Positions 35,668 through 44,827 of a stretch of DNA of 64,000 nt are shown here, in pieces. A model generated the notes under the pieces. The model did no database searches and was not told the origin of the DNA. It worked only from the letters and a program-made list of their open reading frames with translations. The stretch is from assembly GCF_022662105.1 (NCBI RefSeq), contig NZ_JAKMCP010000002.1, positions 434,001 to 498,000 of the forward strand. Direction: 5' to 3'. Origin of the DNA: Aestuariivivens sediminis (GTDB lineage Bacteria > Bacteroidota > Bacteroidia > Flavobacteriales > Flavobacteriaceae). The translations under genes were made by a program, and so were the position numbers. How positions within the stretch are numbered: position 1 is the first letter of the stretch; each line of letters opens with the position of its first letter.

Positions 35668-36240
35668 TTAAGGCTGCAAAAAAGATGTGGCAGCTTTCTC
35701 CAACTCGGCATACCAGTCCGGTCCGAATTTTCTAATTAAAGCCTCCTTAACAAACTGATATACGGGAATCTTTAAGGCCTCCCCCAGGGTACAGGCATCA
35801 TCACAAACTTGCCATCTGTGATAATTTACAGCCGAAAACTCCGTGTAATCTTTTACTCTAATAGGGTACAAATGGCAAGAAACCGGTTTTTTCCAGGAAA
35901 TCTCTCCCTTATTGTAGGCTTGTTCTATAGCACAAAGGGCCACATTTTGATCGTCGAATACCACAAAGGCACAATCGGCACCATCAATTAAAGGGGTTTC
36001 CAATTCGCCGTCATCCGACCTGACATAAAGGCCCTGTTGTTCAATAGCGGTAATCCCCTCTTGCCTAAGTAAGGGTTTCACCCTGGGATAAATGGCTTCA
36101 AGAATCCTGGTTTCTTCCTCTTCCAAAGGCGCTCCTGCGTCCCCATCGATACAACACGCCCCTTTGCAGGCCGAAAGGTTGCACACAAAATCCTTTTTCA
36201 AAATGTCCTCTGAAACTATGGTTTTCCCTAACTGAAACAT
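35668..36240 (-). CDS. DUF3109 family cysteine-rich protein
   Basis: 190 residues from MFQLGKTIVSED. The N-terminal KKDFVCNLSACKGACCIDGDAGAPL has the CxxxxxCxxxCC spacing of DUF3109/YkgJ-like putative Zn/Fe-binding proteins, with further Cys in DGADCAF, ALCAIEQA, PVSCHLYPIR and VCDDACTLG, likely a metal or Fe-S site. No signal peptide. Function is not established; the family is widespread in Bacteroidota. Two other ATGs (36246, 36258) are in frame. It is divergent from marC by about 100 bp. Confidence 0.85.
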   Translation of the reverse strand: MFQLGKTIVSEDILKKDFVCNLSACKGACCIDGDAGAPLEEEETRILEAIYPRVKPLLRQEGITAIEQQGLYVRSDDGELETPLIDGADCAFVVFDDQNVALCAIEQAYNKGEISWKKPVSCHLYPIRVKDYTEFSAVNYHRWQVCDDACTLGEALKIPVYQFVKEALIRKFGPDWYAELEKAATSFLQP

Positions 36241-36342
36241 AATCATGCAATAATCCACAAAAATAGATAAAGTTTAGATTTATTAGACCTTGTTATTTCA
36301 TAATTAATATGGACCTTTGCAGGGCTATTAAATAAAAAGGTT

Positions 36343-36924
36343 ATGCAACTCAACTTCAAAGAGATCTTTACGGCATTTATGGTATTGTTTGCAGTAATTG
36401 ACATTGTGGGCAATATTCCCATTGTGATCGATCTTCGCAAAAAGGTTGGACATATACAAAGTGAAAAAGCAGCCTTCATCGCCGGTATTATCATGACGCT
36501 TTTCCTATTTTTAGGAAAAAGCATTTTGAATCTTATTGGCATTGATGTGAACTCTTTCGCCGTAGCCGGTGCATTCATTCTTTTTTTCATCGCCCTGGAA
36601 ATGATTCTTGGTATTACATTGTACAAACAGGAAGAGACCAATCCGGTAACGGCTTCCGTATTCCCCCTGGCTTTTCCTTTAATAGCCGGTCCCGGAAGTT
36701 TAACGACCCTGCTTTCATTGCGTGCCGAGTTCCGGGTAGAAAATATTATTTTTGCCATCATTTTAAATGTCGTCGTTATCTATATGGTTTTAAAAACCTC
36801 CTCTAAAATTGAACGCTTTTTAGGAGCAAATGGCATTAACATTATACGAAAAGTTTTTGGCGTGGTTTTATTGGCCATTGCGGTTAAATTATTTGCCCAT
36901 AACATTAAAATTTTATTTCATTAA
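36343..36924 (+). CDS. MarC-family membrane protein
   Basis: 193 residues with six hydrophobic helices, matching MarC/NAAT transporter size. Motifs: FTAFMVLFAVIDIVGNIPIVIDL at the start and PLAFPLIAGPGSLTTLLSLRAE in the fourth helix region, typical of MarC. The function is uncertain; a role as neutral amino-acid transporter has been claimed for one member and a multidrug role was withdrawn for E. coli MarC. Followed after 36 bp by a small membrane protein and an oxidoreductase, likely one operon. Confidence 0.88.
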   Translation: MQLNFKEIFTAFMVLFAVIDIVGNIPIVIDLRKKVGHIQSEKAAFIAGIIMTLFLFLGKSILNLIGIDVNSFAVAGAFILFFIALEMILGITLYKQEETNPVTASVFPLAFPLIAGPGSLTTLLSLRAEFRVENIIFAIILNVVVIYMVLKTSSKIERFLGANGINIIRKVFGVVLLAIAVKLFAHNIKILFH

Positions 36925-36960
36925 GGCCTTCAGGGGCATTGAAAACTAAAATCCTAAAAA

Positions 36961-37164
36961 ATGAAATACATCGCAATCGTTATTATTATTATAGCTTCAG
37001 TCCTAAGTCTATTTAACCTGACCCACATTGATGTAAATCACCCCTTTGAAGGGGATAGTATCGTGGCACTAATCACCATTTTAGCCGCATGTTGTGCCAT
37101 TGTTTTAATGTTGATATTAATCCTGTCCAAACGTATCGAGGAAAAGGTAAAAAATAAAAAGTGA
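36961..37164 (+). CDS. Small two-helix membrane protein
   Basis: 67 residues, two hydrophobic segments (YIAIVIIIIASVLSLFNL and ALITILAACCAIVLMLILIL) separated by a short acidic loop, with a basic tail SKRIEEKVKNKK. Its TGA stop overlaps the ATG of the next gene (TGATG), indicating translational coupling. No recognised family. Confidence 0.75.
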   Translation: MKYIAIVIIIIASVLSLFNLTHIDVNHPFEGDSIVALITILAACCAIVLMLILILSKRIEEKVKNKK

Positions 37165-37766
37165 TGTTTGATGTTTTAATAATTGGCGGTGGCGCCGCAG
37201 GCTTATCTTGTGCTTTAGTTTTGGGCTCTGCGAAAGACAAACCCTATGCAAAAGGGAAACATATAGGCATTATTGTACATCAAAAAGCATCCCATCTACA
37301 GGATGCCTTGTTCAATAATGTATTGGGATTGCCTCCTAATACTACCGGTGCTTCTATTTTAAATGGTGGTAAAAAGCAATTGACCGATCTATATCCTCAT
37401 GTGGATCAAATTGAAAAGGAAAAAGTTCTTGAAATTGAAAGGACTGCAGATTATTTTAATGTGAATACCAACAAAAACAGGTACCGCTCAAAAATTTTAG
37501 TTATTGCTGTGGGGTATACCAATTTGATGCGTATTAAAGGTTTGGAACAATATAAAGACGCCCATCCAAGAGCTGAAGCAGAAAAAGATCGCATTTGGCT
37601 GAAAAACACCGATCACTTGATTGAGGATCGCCTTTACGTTGCCGGTACCTTAGCGGGCTGGCGCAGTCAGTTTGCCATAGCGAGTGGCAGTGGTGCGCAT
37701 GTGGCCACCGATATATTAACCCTTTGGAATGGGGGCAAGCATACCAAGGTGCATGATAAGCTGTAA
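37164..37766 (+). CDS. Short FAD-dependent thioredoxin-reductase-like oxidoreductase
   Basis: 200 residues from the ATG at 37164 (overlapping the previous stop). The N-terminus is a Rossmann FAD site DVLIIGGGAAGLSCALVLG; the C-terminus LYVAGTLAGWRSQFAIASGSGAHVATDIL resembles the FAD-closing segment of thioredoxin-reductase-like flavoproteins. The inner NADPH-binding domain and the CxxC redox pair are absent, so it is about 100 residues shorter than a normal reductase and cannot act as a classical thioredoxin reductase. It may be a reduced flavoprotein family. There is no frameshift sign; the operon partners are the small membrane protein and perhaps marC. Confidence 0.78.
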   Translation: MFDVLIIGGGAAGLSCALVLGSAKDKPYAKGKHIGIIVHQKASHLQDALFNNVLGLPPNTTGASILNGGKKQLTDLYPHVDQIEKEKVLEIERTADYFNVNTNKNRYRSKILVIAVGYTNLMRIKGLEQYKDAHPRAEAEKDRIWLKNTDHLIEDRLYVAGTLAGWRSQFAIASGSGAHVATDILTLWNGGKHTKVHDKL

Positions 37767-37778
37767 CATCAGAGGATA

Positions 37779-39377
37779 TTAATGGGATATATTTCCTTGA
37801 CTTAAATTGATCAACTCTTCGATCATAATATCATTTTGGTTGAAGACTTCTTCGAAAGCGCCGTTACCGAATAACTGATCTGCCAAGGTCGCCTTAATGT
37901 ACTGTCGTATTTCCTCGTAGTAGGCCACGAAAGTAATATCCGAATCGGTTCTCACATTGAGGTAGTTCTGAAAAGAAGTTACTAAATTATCACTGACCTT
38001 AAAATGATCAATAAAATCCTGTCTGGATATGCCGTCGTAAAGATGTCTGTCCTTTTCTAATTCCTCAAAGACAAAATACCCTATAAACCCACGACGCATT
38101 AAATAGTTTAAGGTTTCGTTAAACATGCCCTTATCAATGGGTACAAATACATCCGGAATAATCCCGCCGCCACCATACACAATTTTTCCGGAAGGCGTGG
38201 TATACTTTAAGGAATCTGCTACTTTAATGTTCTCTGCGTCCAGTAATTCCCCACTTTCGATGCGTTCCAGGTATTCGTCATAATAATCTTTATGCCCGTT
38301 TTTATAGGGACGTTGTATGGAACGTCCTGTGGGGGTATAGTATCTCGATACGGTTAAACGGACGGCACTGCCATCACCCAGATCCATTTCACGTTGCACC
38401 AATCCTTTACCATAGGAGCGTCTCCCAATTATGATTCCCTTATCATTATCCTGAAGTGCCCCGGCTACTATCTCGCTGGCCGAAGCTGAATTTTCATTGA
38501 TCAGCACATATATGGTCCCCTCTTCAAAATCTCCTTTTTTCGTGGCATAGCTTTTTTCAACATCCCCGCGTTTATTTTTTGTAAACAGGATGAGGGTATT
38601 GTCTTCAAGGAATTCATCCACTATTTTTTCGGCGATATCCAAAAACCCTCCGGGATTGTCTCGTAAATCCAATGCAATTTCAGTTGCGCCTTCCCCTTTT
38701 AGTTTCTGTAAAGCCGTTTTGAATTCTTTGTACGTGGTTTCGGCAAATCGATTGATTTTAATATACCCCAACTGGTTCGTTAACATATACGCCGCATCTA
38801 CACTCTTAATAGGGATAACACTTCGTCTTACGGTAAAATCCAAAAGTTGGGGCTCCCCACGTCGGTACACCTTTAAATGCACTTTGGAATTGATAACGCC
38901 TTTTAATTTTTTTACAAGACTGTCATCTGTCACCCCCTTGCCTATGAGCGTATCGCCATTGGCCACGATAATGCGATCCCCACCCTGAATACCCGCTTTT
39001 TCACTTGGTCCATTTTCTATGGCTCTAATAACGGTTATGGTATCTTTATAGGTATAGAAACTCACTCCAATCCCAACAAAATCCCCGCGCATCTCCTCTG
39101 CTACCCGGGCCATTTCTCGTTGTGGGATATAGACCGAATGTGGATCTAAATTCTCTAAAATACCATTAACGGTAACATCAACGATACTATCGGTATTGAT
39201 ATCGTCTACATACTCATACTCAATATAATCGATAAGCCGATTGAGCTTATCTTTTTTACTGTTCGTAGAGAACAATCGATCCGGTGCATCCGTAAAATTG
39301 AGTTTACCTCCAATAAAAATGCCGGTTGCAATGGCAACCCCAAAAACGAAAGGCAAATATTTTTTTTGAAAGGGCAT
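37779..39377 (-). CDS. C-terminal processing protease, S41 family
   Basis: 532 residues. N-terminal membrane anchor or signal (KKYLPFVFGVAIATGIFIGGKL), a PDZ domain (about 90-175; GIGVSFYTYKDTITVIRAIENGPSEKAGIQGGDRIIVANG), then the S41 core with DLRDNPGGFLDIAEKIVDEFL, catalytic Ser in NENSASASEIVAGALQD and Lys in GRRSYGKGLVQREMDL, and SRYYTPTGRSIQRPY. It cleaves periplasmic proteins from the C-terminal side. Its ATG overlaps the stop of the upstream dCMP deaminase gene by one base (TAATG), so the two are coupled. Confidence 0.94.
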   Translation of the reverse strand: MPFQKKYLPFVFGVAIATGIFIGGKLNFTDAPDRLFSTNSKKDKLNRLIDYIEYEYVDDINTDSIVDVTVNGILENLDPHSVYIPQREMARVAEEMRGDFVGIGVSFYTYKDTITVIRAIENGPSEKAGIQGGDRIIVANGDTLIGKGVTDDSLVKKLKGVINSKVHLKVYRRGEPQLLDFTVRRSVIPIKSVDAAYMLTNQLGYIKINRFAETTYKEFKTALQKLKGEGATEIALDLRDNPGGFLDIAEKIVDEFLEDNTLILFTKNKRGDVEKSYATKKGDFEEGTIYVLINENSASASEIVAGALQDNDKGIIIGRRSYGKGLVQREMDLGDGSAVRLTVSRYYTPTGRSIQRPYKNGHKDYYDEYLERIESGELLDAENIKVADSLKYTTPSGKIVYGGGGIIPDVFVPIDKGMFNETLNYLMRRGFIGYFVFEELEKDRHLYDGISRQDFIDHFKVSDNLVTSFQNYLNVRTDSDITFVAYYEEIRQYIKATLADQLFGNGAFEEVFNQNDIMIEELINLSQGNISH

Positions 39378-39808
39378 TATGATGATAACTCTTCTATTAA
39401 TTTCAATTTAATTCCGGCTTTTTCCAAAAACTGCAATCCGGAATCGTCTTTATAGGCTTTGTGGTACACCACTCTAATAATTCCGGCCTGATGGATGAGC
39501 TTGCTGCACTCCTTACATGGGGATAAGGTAATATACAGGGTAGCCCCTTTACAGGATTGTGTTGAGCTGGCCACTTTAAGTATGGCATTGGCTTCGGCAT
39601 GTAAAACATACCATTTGGTATAGCCCTCATCATCTTCACAAAAATTCTCAAATCCGGTTGGTGTGCCATTATACCCATCAGATATGATCGTTCTATCTTT
39701 AACAATAAGTGCACCAACTTGTCGGCGTTTGCAATAGGACAGCTGTCCCCACTCTCTGGCTATTCTTAGATAAGCCTTATCGTATTTGAGTTGTTTAGGT
39801 TTTGGCAT
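39377..39808 (-). CDS. dCMP deaminase (ComEB-like)
   Basis: 143 residues. It deaminates dCMP to dUMP for dTTP synthesis. Zinc and catalytic residues: His70 and Glu72 (HAEANAI), Cys98 and Cys101 (SPCKECSKL); the N-terminal WGQLSYCKRRQVGALIVKD and GYNGTPTGFEN segments are typical of deoxycytidylate deaminase/ComEB. Translationally coupled to the protease downstream. With dgt and nrdAB in the same 20 kb it adds to dNTP-pool functions. Confidence 0.93.
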   Translation of the reverse strand: MPKPKQLKYDKAYLRIAREWGQLSYCKRRQVGALIVKDRTIISDGYNGTPTGFENFCEDDEGYTKWYVLHAEANAILKVASSTQSCKGATLYITLSPCKECSKLIHQAGIIRVVYHKAYKDDSGLQFLEKAGIKLKLIEELSS

Positions 39809-40041
39809 TCACTTCATTTTAATTTAGGCCTGTGCGCTTTCTTATCACCAGGTTTTCGACTGAACCTCATATCCGGACTTCGCGCATTTCGAGTACCTCA
39901 ACATCATCCCCGCCATCACATACCAGGTTAACCCCAGAATCCTTCAGGCCATTTTATTAACGAATATAATGGCTTCGTATTTTAATTACAACACATACAA
40001 GTTAAAGTTTTATCAAAAATTTAACCAAATATCGAATGCCA

Positions 40042-40632
40042 CTAGCTCAAAAAATCGCTGTTGTGCAACATCGGTATGACTAACCCAATAACAACAGATG
40101 AAATTACCAGTATCCAATCCCGCTTCGAAAACCTAAATATGGTTTGCCCGAGATAGCCCAGGAAGAGCACCATAAACACAATAATTATCTGGGAAATTTC
40201 TATCCCAAGGGCAAATTCCAGAAGGAGCACTAAGGTATTATCGGAATCTCCTAAAAGCATCTTAAACTCCCTCGCAAAACCCAATCCATGAATTAGACCA
40301 AAGAACAACGTGGTGAAAAATAAAATTCCCACTCGCTCTTTTTGGGCTCCTTTTCCGGCGGTTAGCACATTATAAACGGCCACTATTAAAATGGTAACCG
40401 GAATTAAAAACTCCACCAGTTGTACATTTATACTCACGATATTATAAGCTGCCAAAACTAAGGATAAGGTATGTCCCAAGGTAAACATTGAAACCAATAA
40501 AAGGACCCGTTTCCAGTCCTTAAAAGCGTATGGTACCGTAAGGCTTATTAAAAAAAGGACATGATCGTAAGCATTAATATCGAGCACGTGGTTAATCCCA
40601 TATTCTACGTTAAACCAAAAATTTTCAAGCAT
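40042..40632 (-). CDS. HupE/UreJ-like membrane protein
   Basis: 196 residues, about six hydrophobic helices. HupE/UreJ features: NAYDHVLFLISLTVPY near the N-terminus with His, the FTLGHTLSLVLAA helix, and GLIHGLGFAREFKMLLG. HupE/UreJ proteins transport or help insert nickel/cobalt in other bacteria, but no hydrogenase or urease gene is here, so the substrate is unknown. An in-frame ATG at 40641 adds three residues. About 230 bp of non-coding DNA separates it from the deaminase gene. Confidence 0.8.
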   Translation of the reverse strand: MLENFWFNVEYGINHVLDINAYDHVLFLISLTVPYAFKDWKRVLLLVSMFTLGHTLSLVLAAYNIVSINVQLVEFLIPVTILIVAVYNVLTAGKGAQKERVGILFFTTLFFGLIHGLGFAREFKMLLGDSDNTLVLLLEFALGIEISQIIIVFMVLFLGYLGQTIFRFSKRDWILVISSVVIGLVIPMLHNSDFLS

Positions 40633-40798
40633 GGTATTCATCTTTTTTTGAAGTTGCTAAAGATACAATTTACTTATTTAATTTAATGTCTTATTTTTAG
40701 GCGATGAACAATATGGATATTGGATATATGCATTGGACATTACAACTAATAAACTATTCCTATATCTTTGTAGCGCATCCTAAAATTGCAAGACCCTA

Positions 40799-41314
40799 AT
40801 GAAATTAATTTATGCCTTAAGTCTGTTACTCGTGCTTTTATCTTGTAAAAAACAAGACCCATCCCTTGCCAATACTGCCTCGGAAGATATGGTGAGTACT
40901 GCCGTTACCGAAAGCGACATTTCCAAAATAGACTATACCGAATTCGTGTTAAGTCAGGAAGCCAGAAAAATGGTAGATCCTTGGGCAGAATATCATCAAT
41001 TACAGGAGCAGGTGAGTTATATCAAAAAAGGAGACCTGAGTTATTTCAAGGATAATGACAAAGCCATTGAGACGCTTTTAAAGGATTTAATCAAGAACAT
41101 CCCCGAGGATTTAAAGAATAATCCCATATTAGCCAGAATAAAAATTGTTGAAACTACCACTTACAAACTTGAAAGTTTATTACGATTATCCACAACAACC
41201 AAGCCCGAGCTCGTCGAAGGCATCAAGGCCTTTCTCGTGGCTATTTCTAATTTAGACCTGCAACTCAACAAGATCATTGAACTCAAACGGAATGAAAATA
41301 TTCCAAAGCCCTAG
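40799..41314 (+). CDS. Helical lipoprotein of unknown function
   Basis: 171 residues. Lipoprotein signal MKLIYALSLLLVLLSCKK (Cys16), then a polar, mostly helical body (EETLLKDLIKNIPEDLK-type stretches). No family recognised. The next gene starts 4 bp after its stop, so it is co-transcribed with, and may act with, the large T9SS-exported Asp-box protein. Confidence 0.8.
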   Translation: MKLIYALSLLLVLLSCKKQDPSLANTASEDMVSTAVTESDISKIDYTEFVLSQEARKMVDPWAEYHQLQEQVSYIKKGDLSYFKDNDKAIETLLKDLIKNIPEDLKNNPILARIKIVETTTYKLESLLRLSTTTKPELVEGIKAFLVAISNLDLQLNKIIELKRNENIPKP

Positions 41315-41318
41315 TCTT

Positions 41319-44300
41319 ATGAAAATCCTAACCTATACCCTTATCTTACTTTGTTCGTTCATCATGCGGGCACAATACAATCCGGATGCGCCCTGGATGA
41401 AACATTTAAGCACGACCTCAAAACAGCAATCTTCGAAATCCAATCTCCTGACTTTTAATGGTATTGTTGAGGCCTTTAACAACTACTGGAAAGACAAAGA
41501 CCCGAATAAAAAAGGAAGTGGTCACAAGCCCTTTAAGCGCTGGGAGAACTACTGGAAAAACTTTGTGAAAGCCGAGGGAACCTTGCCGGCCTCCAATGAA
41601 TTATGGAATTCCTGGATGGAGACGCAACATGCCAAACTGAACACTGCCAAGACAGCTGTTAGCAATTGGCAACCGAAGGGGCCCTTTAGCCATACTAACA
41701 CGGGATCATGGAGTTCCGGCCAAGGACGCATTAATGCTATTATCGTAGACCCTATTACCCCAAACACTTACTATGCCGGTGCTCCTGCCGGGGGCATTTG
41801 GAAATCTACGGATGCCGGCCTTTCCTGGACCCCCCTCTCAGATCAATTACCTCAAATAGGGGTTTCGGGTATAGCTATTGATCCCAATGACCATGATGTC
41901 ATTTATATCGCTACGGGAGACGATGATAATTTTGACACCTACAGTGTTGGTGTGATGAAATCCATCGATGGTGGCACCACATGGAACACGACTGGTTTAA
42001 ATACCAGCCCCGGTCAGCCTACAAATATGAACGACATCTATATCCATCCCGGCAATTCTGATATGTTATGGGTGGCCACCAATAGAGGTGTTTTTAAGAC
42101 CACGGATGCCGGGGTTAATTGGTCCAATACAAACGGAACGGAAAACCTGAACATTAAAGATATCAAAATAAAACCCGGTGATCCCAATACGATTTATGCA
42201 GTGACCACAAATACCCTATATGTATCTACTGACGGAGGGGATACCTTCACAAATAGTGAATTTGGTACTGGTTTACCCGCTTCTTCCAACCGTTTAGTTA
42301 TAGATGTCACACCAAACAATGCCAATGCCATTTATGTTTTAAGCGCTTTGGACAATGCCTTTCAGGGCCTGTATAAATCCACCGACTCCGGAGTCACGTT
42401 TAATGCATTGGCAGCCAACACCCCGTCTAATGCAGATCTTTTTGATGATAGCAAACAAGCGTATTACGATATGGCCTTAGCGGTATCCAATACCGATGAA
42501 AATGAATTGTATGTCGGTGTCCTCAACATCTGGAAATCGACCAATGGAGGTGTGGATTTTACCAAGGTCAATGAATGGTTTCAGCCTAGTTCCGCGTCCT
42601 ACTCCCATGCGGACATCCATTTATTACGCTTTTACAACAACGCCTTATTTGCAGGTACGGATGGTGGGTTTTATAAAACCACCAATGGTGGAAGCAACTT
42701 TACCGATTTATCTGAAGGTCTTCAAATTGGCCAATTTTACAAGTTAAGTGTTTCCAGAGAAAGCTCGGACATCATGGTTGGGGGACTACAGGATAATGGC
42801 GGATTCGCCTTAAACAATATCTGGCAGGTGTACTATGGTGCAGACGGCATGGATACGGCCATAAAGCCTGATGATTCCAGCGCGATGTTCGGTTTTATAC
42901 AATACGGAAGTACGCTCTACCTATCCAAATCCTCCGGGGCAAGCAATGATGCCTACGTATCTGCCCCGGCAGATGAAATAGATCCCGATAATAATGATAA
43001 TGGAGGCAATTGGATTACCCCGCTAGCCATGGATAGAGACGGCATCCTATATGCCGGGTATTCCCGATTATACAAGCTATGTGGTACGGAATGGGAATCC
43101 GTATCGCCTTCCTTTGGGAATAATATCAATATTGACTTTTTGGAAATGGACGACACCGACCCAAACCTCATTTATGTGGCCATTGATAAGTCGCTTTACA
43201 AAAGTACCGATAAAGGGTTGTCATTTATTGCCATTAAAACGTTTGCCTCCAATATTACCTCTATAGAAGTTAATGGCAATGACAGCAATTTTATTTACGT
43301 AACAACATCCGGTTTAGGGGGACAGGTGTTTCAATCATCCGATGGCGGCCTTAACTTTATCGATATTACGGGTTCCCTTCCCGGGGTGACAAAAAACATT
43401 ATAAAACACCAACCTTTGCACAGTCAAAATCCACTATTTCTGGGAACAAGCTTAGGGGTTTATCGTTATGACGATACCATAGGCGATTGGGAGGCTTTTG
43501 ACGCTAATTTGCCCCATGTTTCGGTTACTGATTTGGAAATTAACCTAAACGACGGGAACATCTCAGCAGCGACTTATGGAAGGGGCATTTGGCAATCTGA
43601 TATTCCGACGGAATCGTTGCAAAATGAAATGAGCCTGGAGGATATAGTAGGGATTGATGAACAGGTTGTTTGTGGAACTTTAAGTTCGGTTGGGGCCTTA
43701 GTGAAAAATCGTGGTACCGATCCCATACAGGACATAACGGTAAGTTATACCTTAAATGGTCAAACTGAAAATACCGTATGGAATGGGACCCTGGTTTCCG
43801 GGGCTTCACAATTAATTGACCTTCCAGCAATGGCGGTTTCCGGCAATGGTTTACAAGAATTAAACGTTAACGCTACGACTCCCGGCGACACCTATAACCA
43901 CAATAACGCATTGAATGCCTGGTTTTATGCTAATACTTCGGGGACCATCAATGTGGTAAACACGTTTGAACTTCCGGATGATGCGATAATAGGTTTTAAT
44001 GCGGAGAGTAATTGTCCCAGTTCAAGTGCTTTTTGGGAGCGTGGCATCGCTACAGGTACTGTGCTGAATACTGAAGCTACCAGTAATAATGTGTATGGTA
44101 CCCATTTAGGGGGATCCTATGGCAACAATATCAAAAGCTATTTGGTGACCCCCTGTTATGACTTAACGCTACTGGCCAATCCTGTCCTTAAATTCCAAAT
44201 GGCTTACGACTTGGAGGAAGACTGGGATATTATGTATATTGAATATTCAACCGATGCCGGTATGAATTGGTCGGTATTGGGAACGGCGGACGATGTGAAT

Positions 44301-44774
44301 TGGTATAACAGTAACACAACTCCGGGAGTCAATTGCTTTAATTGTCCCGGTGCCCAATGGACGGGAACAAATACCACCATGCAAGAATACAGTTATGATT
44401 TAACCCCATTAAATAATGAATCTAACCTGGTCTTTCGGTTTGTGTTTCATTCGGACGAATATGAAGTTTTTGAAGGGGTTATCATTGACAATTTAAGCAT
44501 TGAAGGGACCTTAAACGTAACAGATTTTGATCCAAAAGTCTTTAGGGTTCATCCGAATCCTTCATATCACCGCTTTAATATAACTACAAAAACCGCGAGC
44601 AGCATTAGTTTTACTGTGACCGATATTACCGGGAAAGTCATTTTACAAACCCAAAACGCCAAGGTTAAAAACAACACCTACCGATTGGATATGGGCAACT
44701 GTGCGGCTGGGATTTACTTTTTAAATTTGACCTCAGCCACCGGAAAGATCACTAAAAAATTGATCCTTAAATAA
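41319..44774 (+). CDS. Secreted Asp-box/sortilin-like propeller protein with T9SS sorting domain
   Basis: 1151 residues from the ATG at 41319, which starts a good signal peptide (MKILTYTLILLCSFIMRAQ). Residues about 110-760 hold many BNR/Asp-box units (STDAGLSWTPL, SIDGGTTWNTT, STDGGDTF, STDSGVTF, SSDGGLNF), building beta-propellers like sortilin/VPS10 or glycosidase-like proteins. A CARDB-like segment (about 790-870) and a MAM/jelly-roll-like domain (about 890-1060) follow. The last ~75 residues are a type A sorting domain (FRVHPNPSYHRF...GIYFLNLTSATGKITKKLILK), sending it through T9SS to the surface. No catalytic residues could be assigned, so it may be an adhesin or a degraded glycosidase. 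An upstream frame to 41277 overlaps the lipoprotein and is not used. Confidence 0.88.
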   Translation: MKILTYTLILLCSFIMRAQYNPDAPWMKHLSTTSKQQSSKSNLLTFNGIVEAFNNYWKDKDPNKKGSGHKPFKRWENYWKNFVKAEGTLPASNELWNSWMETQHAKLNTAKTAVSNWQPKGPFSHTNTGSWSSGQGRINAIIVDPITPNTYYAGAPAGGIWKSTDAGLSWTPLSDQLPQIGVSGIAIDPNDHDVIYIATGDDDNFDTYSVGVMKSIDGGTTWNTTGLNTSPGQPTNMNDIYIHPGNSDMLWVATNRGVFKTTDAGVNWSNTNGTENLNIKDIKIKPGDPNTIYAVTTNTLYVSTDGGDTFTNSEFGTGLPASSNRLVIDVTPNNANAIYVLSALDNAFQGLYKSTDSGVTFNALAANTPSNADLFDDSKQAYYDMALAVSNTDENELYVGVLNIWKSTNGGVDFTKVNEWFQPSSASYSHADIHLLRFYNNALFAGTDGGFYKTTNGGSNFTDLSEGLQIGQFYKLSVSRESSDIMVGGLQDNGGFALNNIWQVYYGADGMDTAIKPDDSSAMFGFIQYGSTLYLSKSSGASNDAYVSAPADEIDPDNNDNGGNWITPLAMDRDGILYAGYSRLYKLCGTEWESVSPSFGNNINIDFLEMDDTDPNLIYVAIDKSLYKSTDKGLSFIAIKTFASNITSIEVNGNDSNFIYVTTSGLGGQVFQSSDGGLNFIDITGSLPGVTKNIIKHQPLHSQNPLFLGTSLGVYRYDDTIGDWEAFDANLPHVSVTDLEINLNDGNISAATYGRGIWQSDIPTESLQNEMSLEDIVGIDEQVVCGTLSSVGALVKNRGTDPIQDITVSYTLNGQTENTVWNGTLVSGASQLIDLPAMAVSGNGLQELNVNATTPGDTYNHNNALNAWFYANTSGTINVVNTFELPDDAIIGFNAESNCPSSSAFWERGIATGTVLNTEATSNNVYGTHLGGSYGNNIKSYLVTPCYDLTLLANPVLKFQMAYDLEEDWDIMYIEYSTDAGMNWSVLGTADDVNWYNSNTTPGVNCFNCPGAQWTGTNTTMQEYSYDLTPLNNESNLVFRFVFHSDEYEVFEGVIIDNLSIEGTLNVTDFDPKVFRVHPNPSYHRFNITTKTASSISFTVTDITGKVILQTQNAKVKNNTYRLDMGNCAAGIYFLNLTSATGKITKKLILK

Positions 44775-44813
44775 AAAAGGGGCTCATTTTTAAAAACGAA
44801 CCCCTTTTAAAAA
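44775..44813. terminator. Bidirectional intrinsic terminator
   Basis: AAAAGGGG (44775-44782) pairs with CCCCTTTT (44801-44808) with further A/T pairing inside (TTTTT with AAAAA). It lies between the convergent T9SS protein and TPR protein genes. Confidence 0.75.
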
Positions 44814-44827
44814 CAGGTATGACCCGC

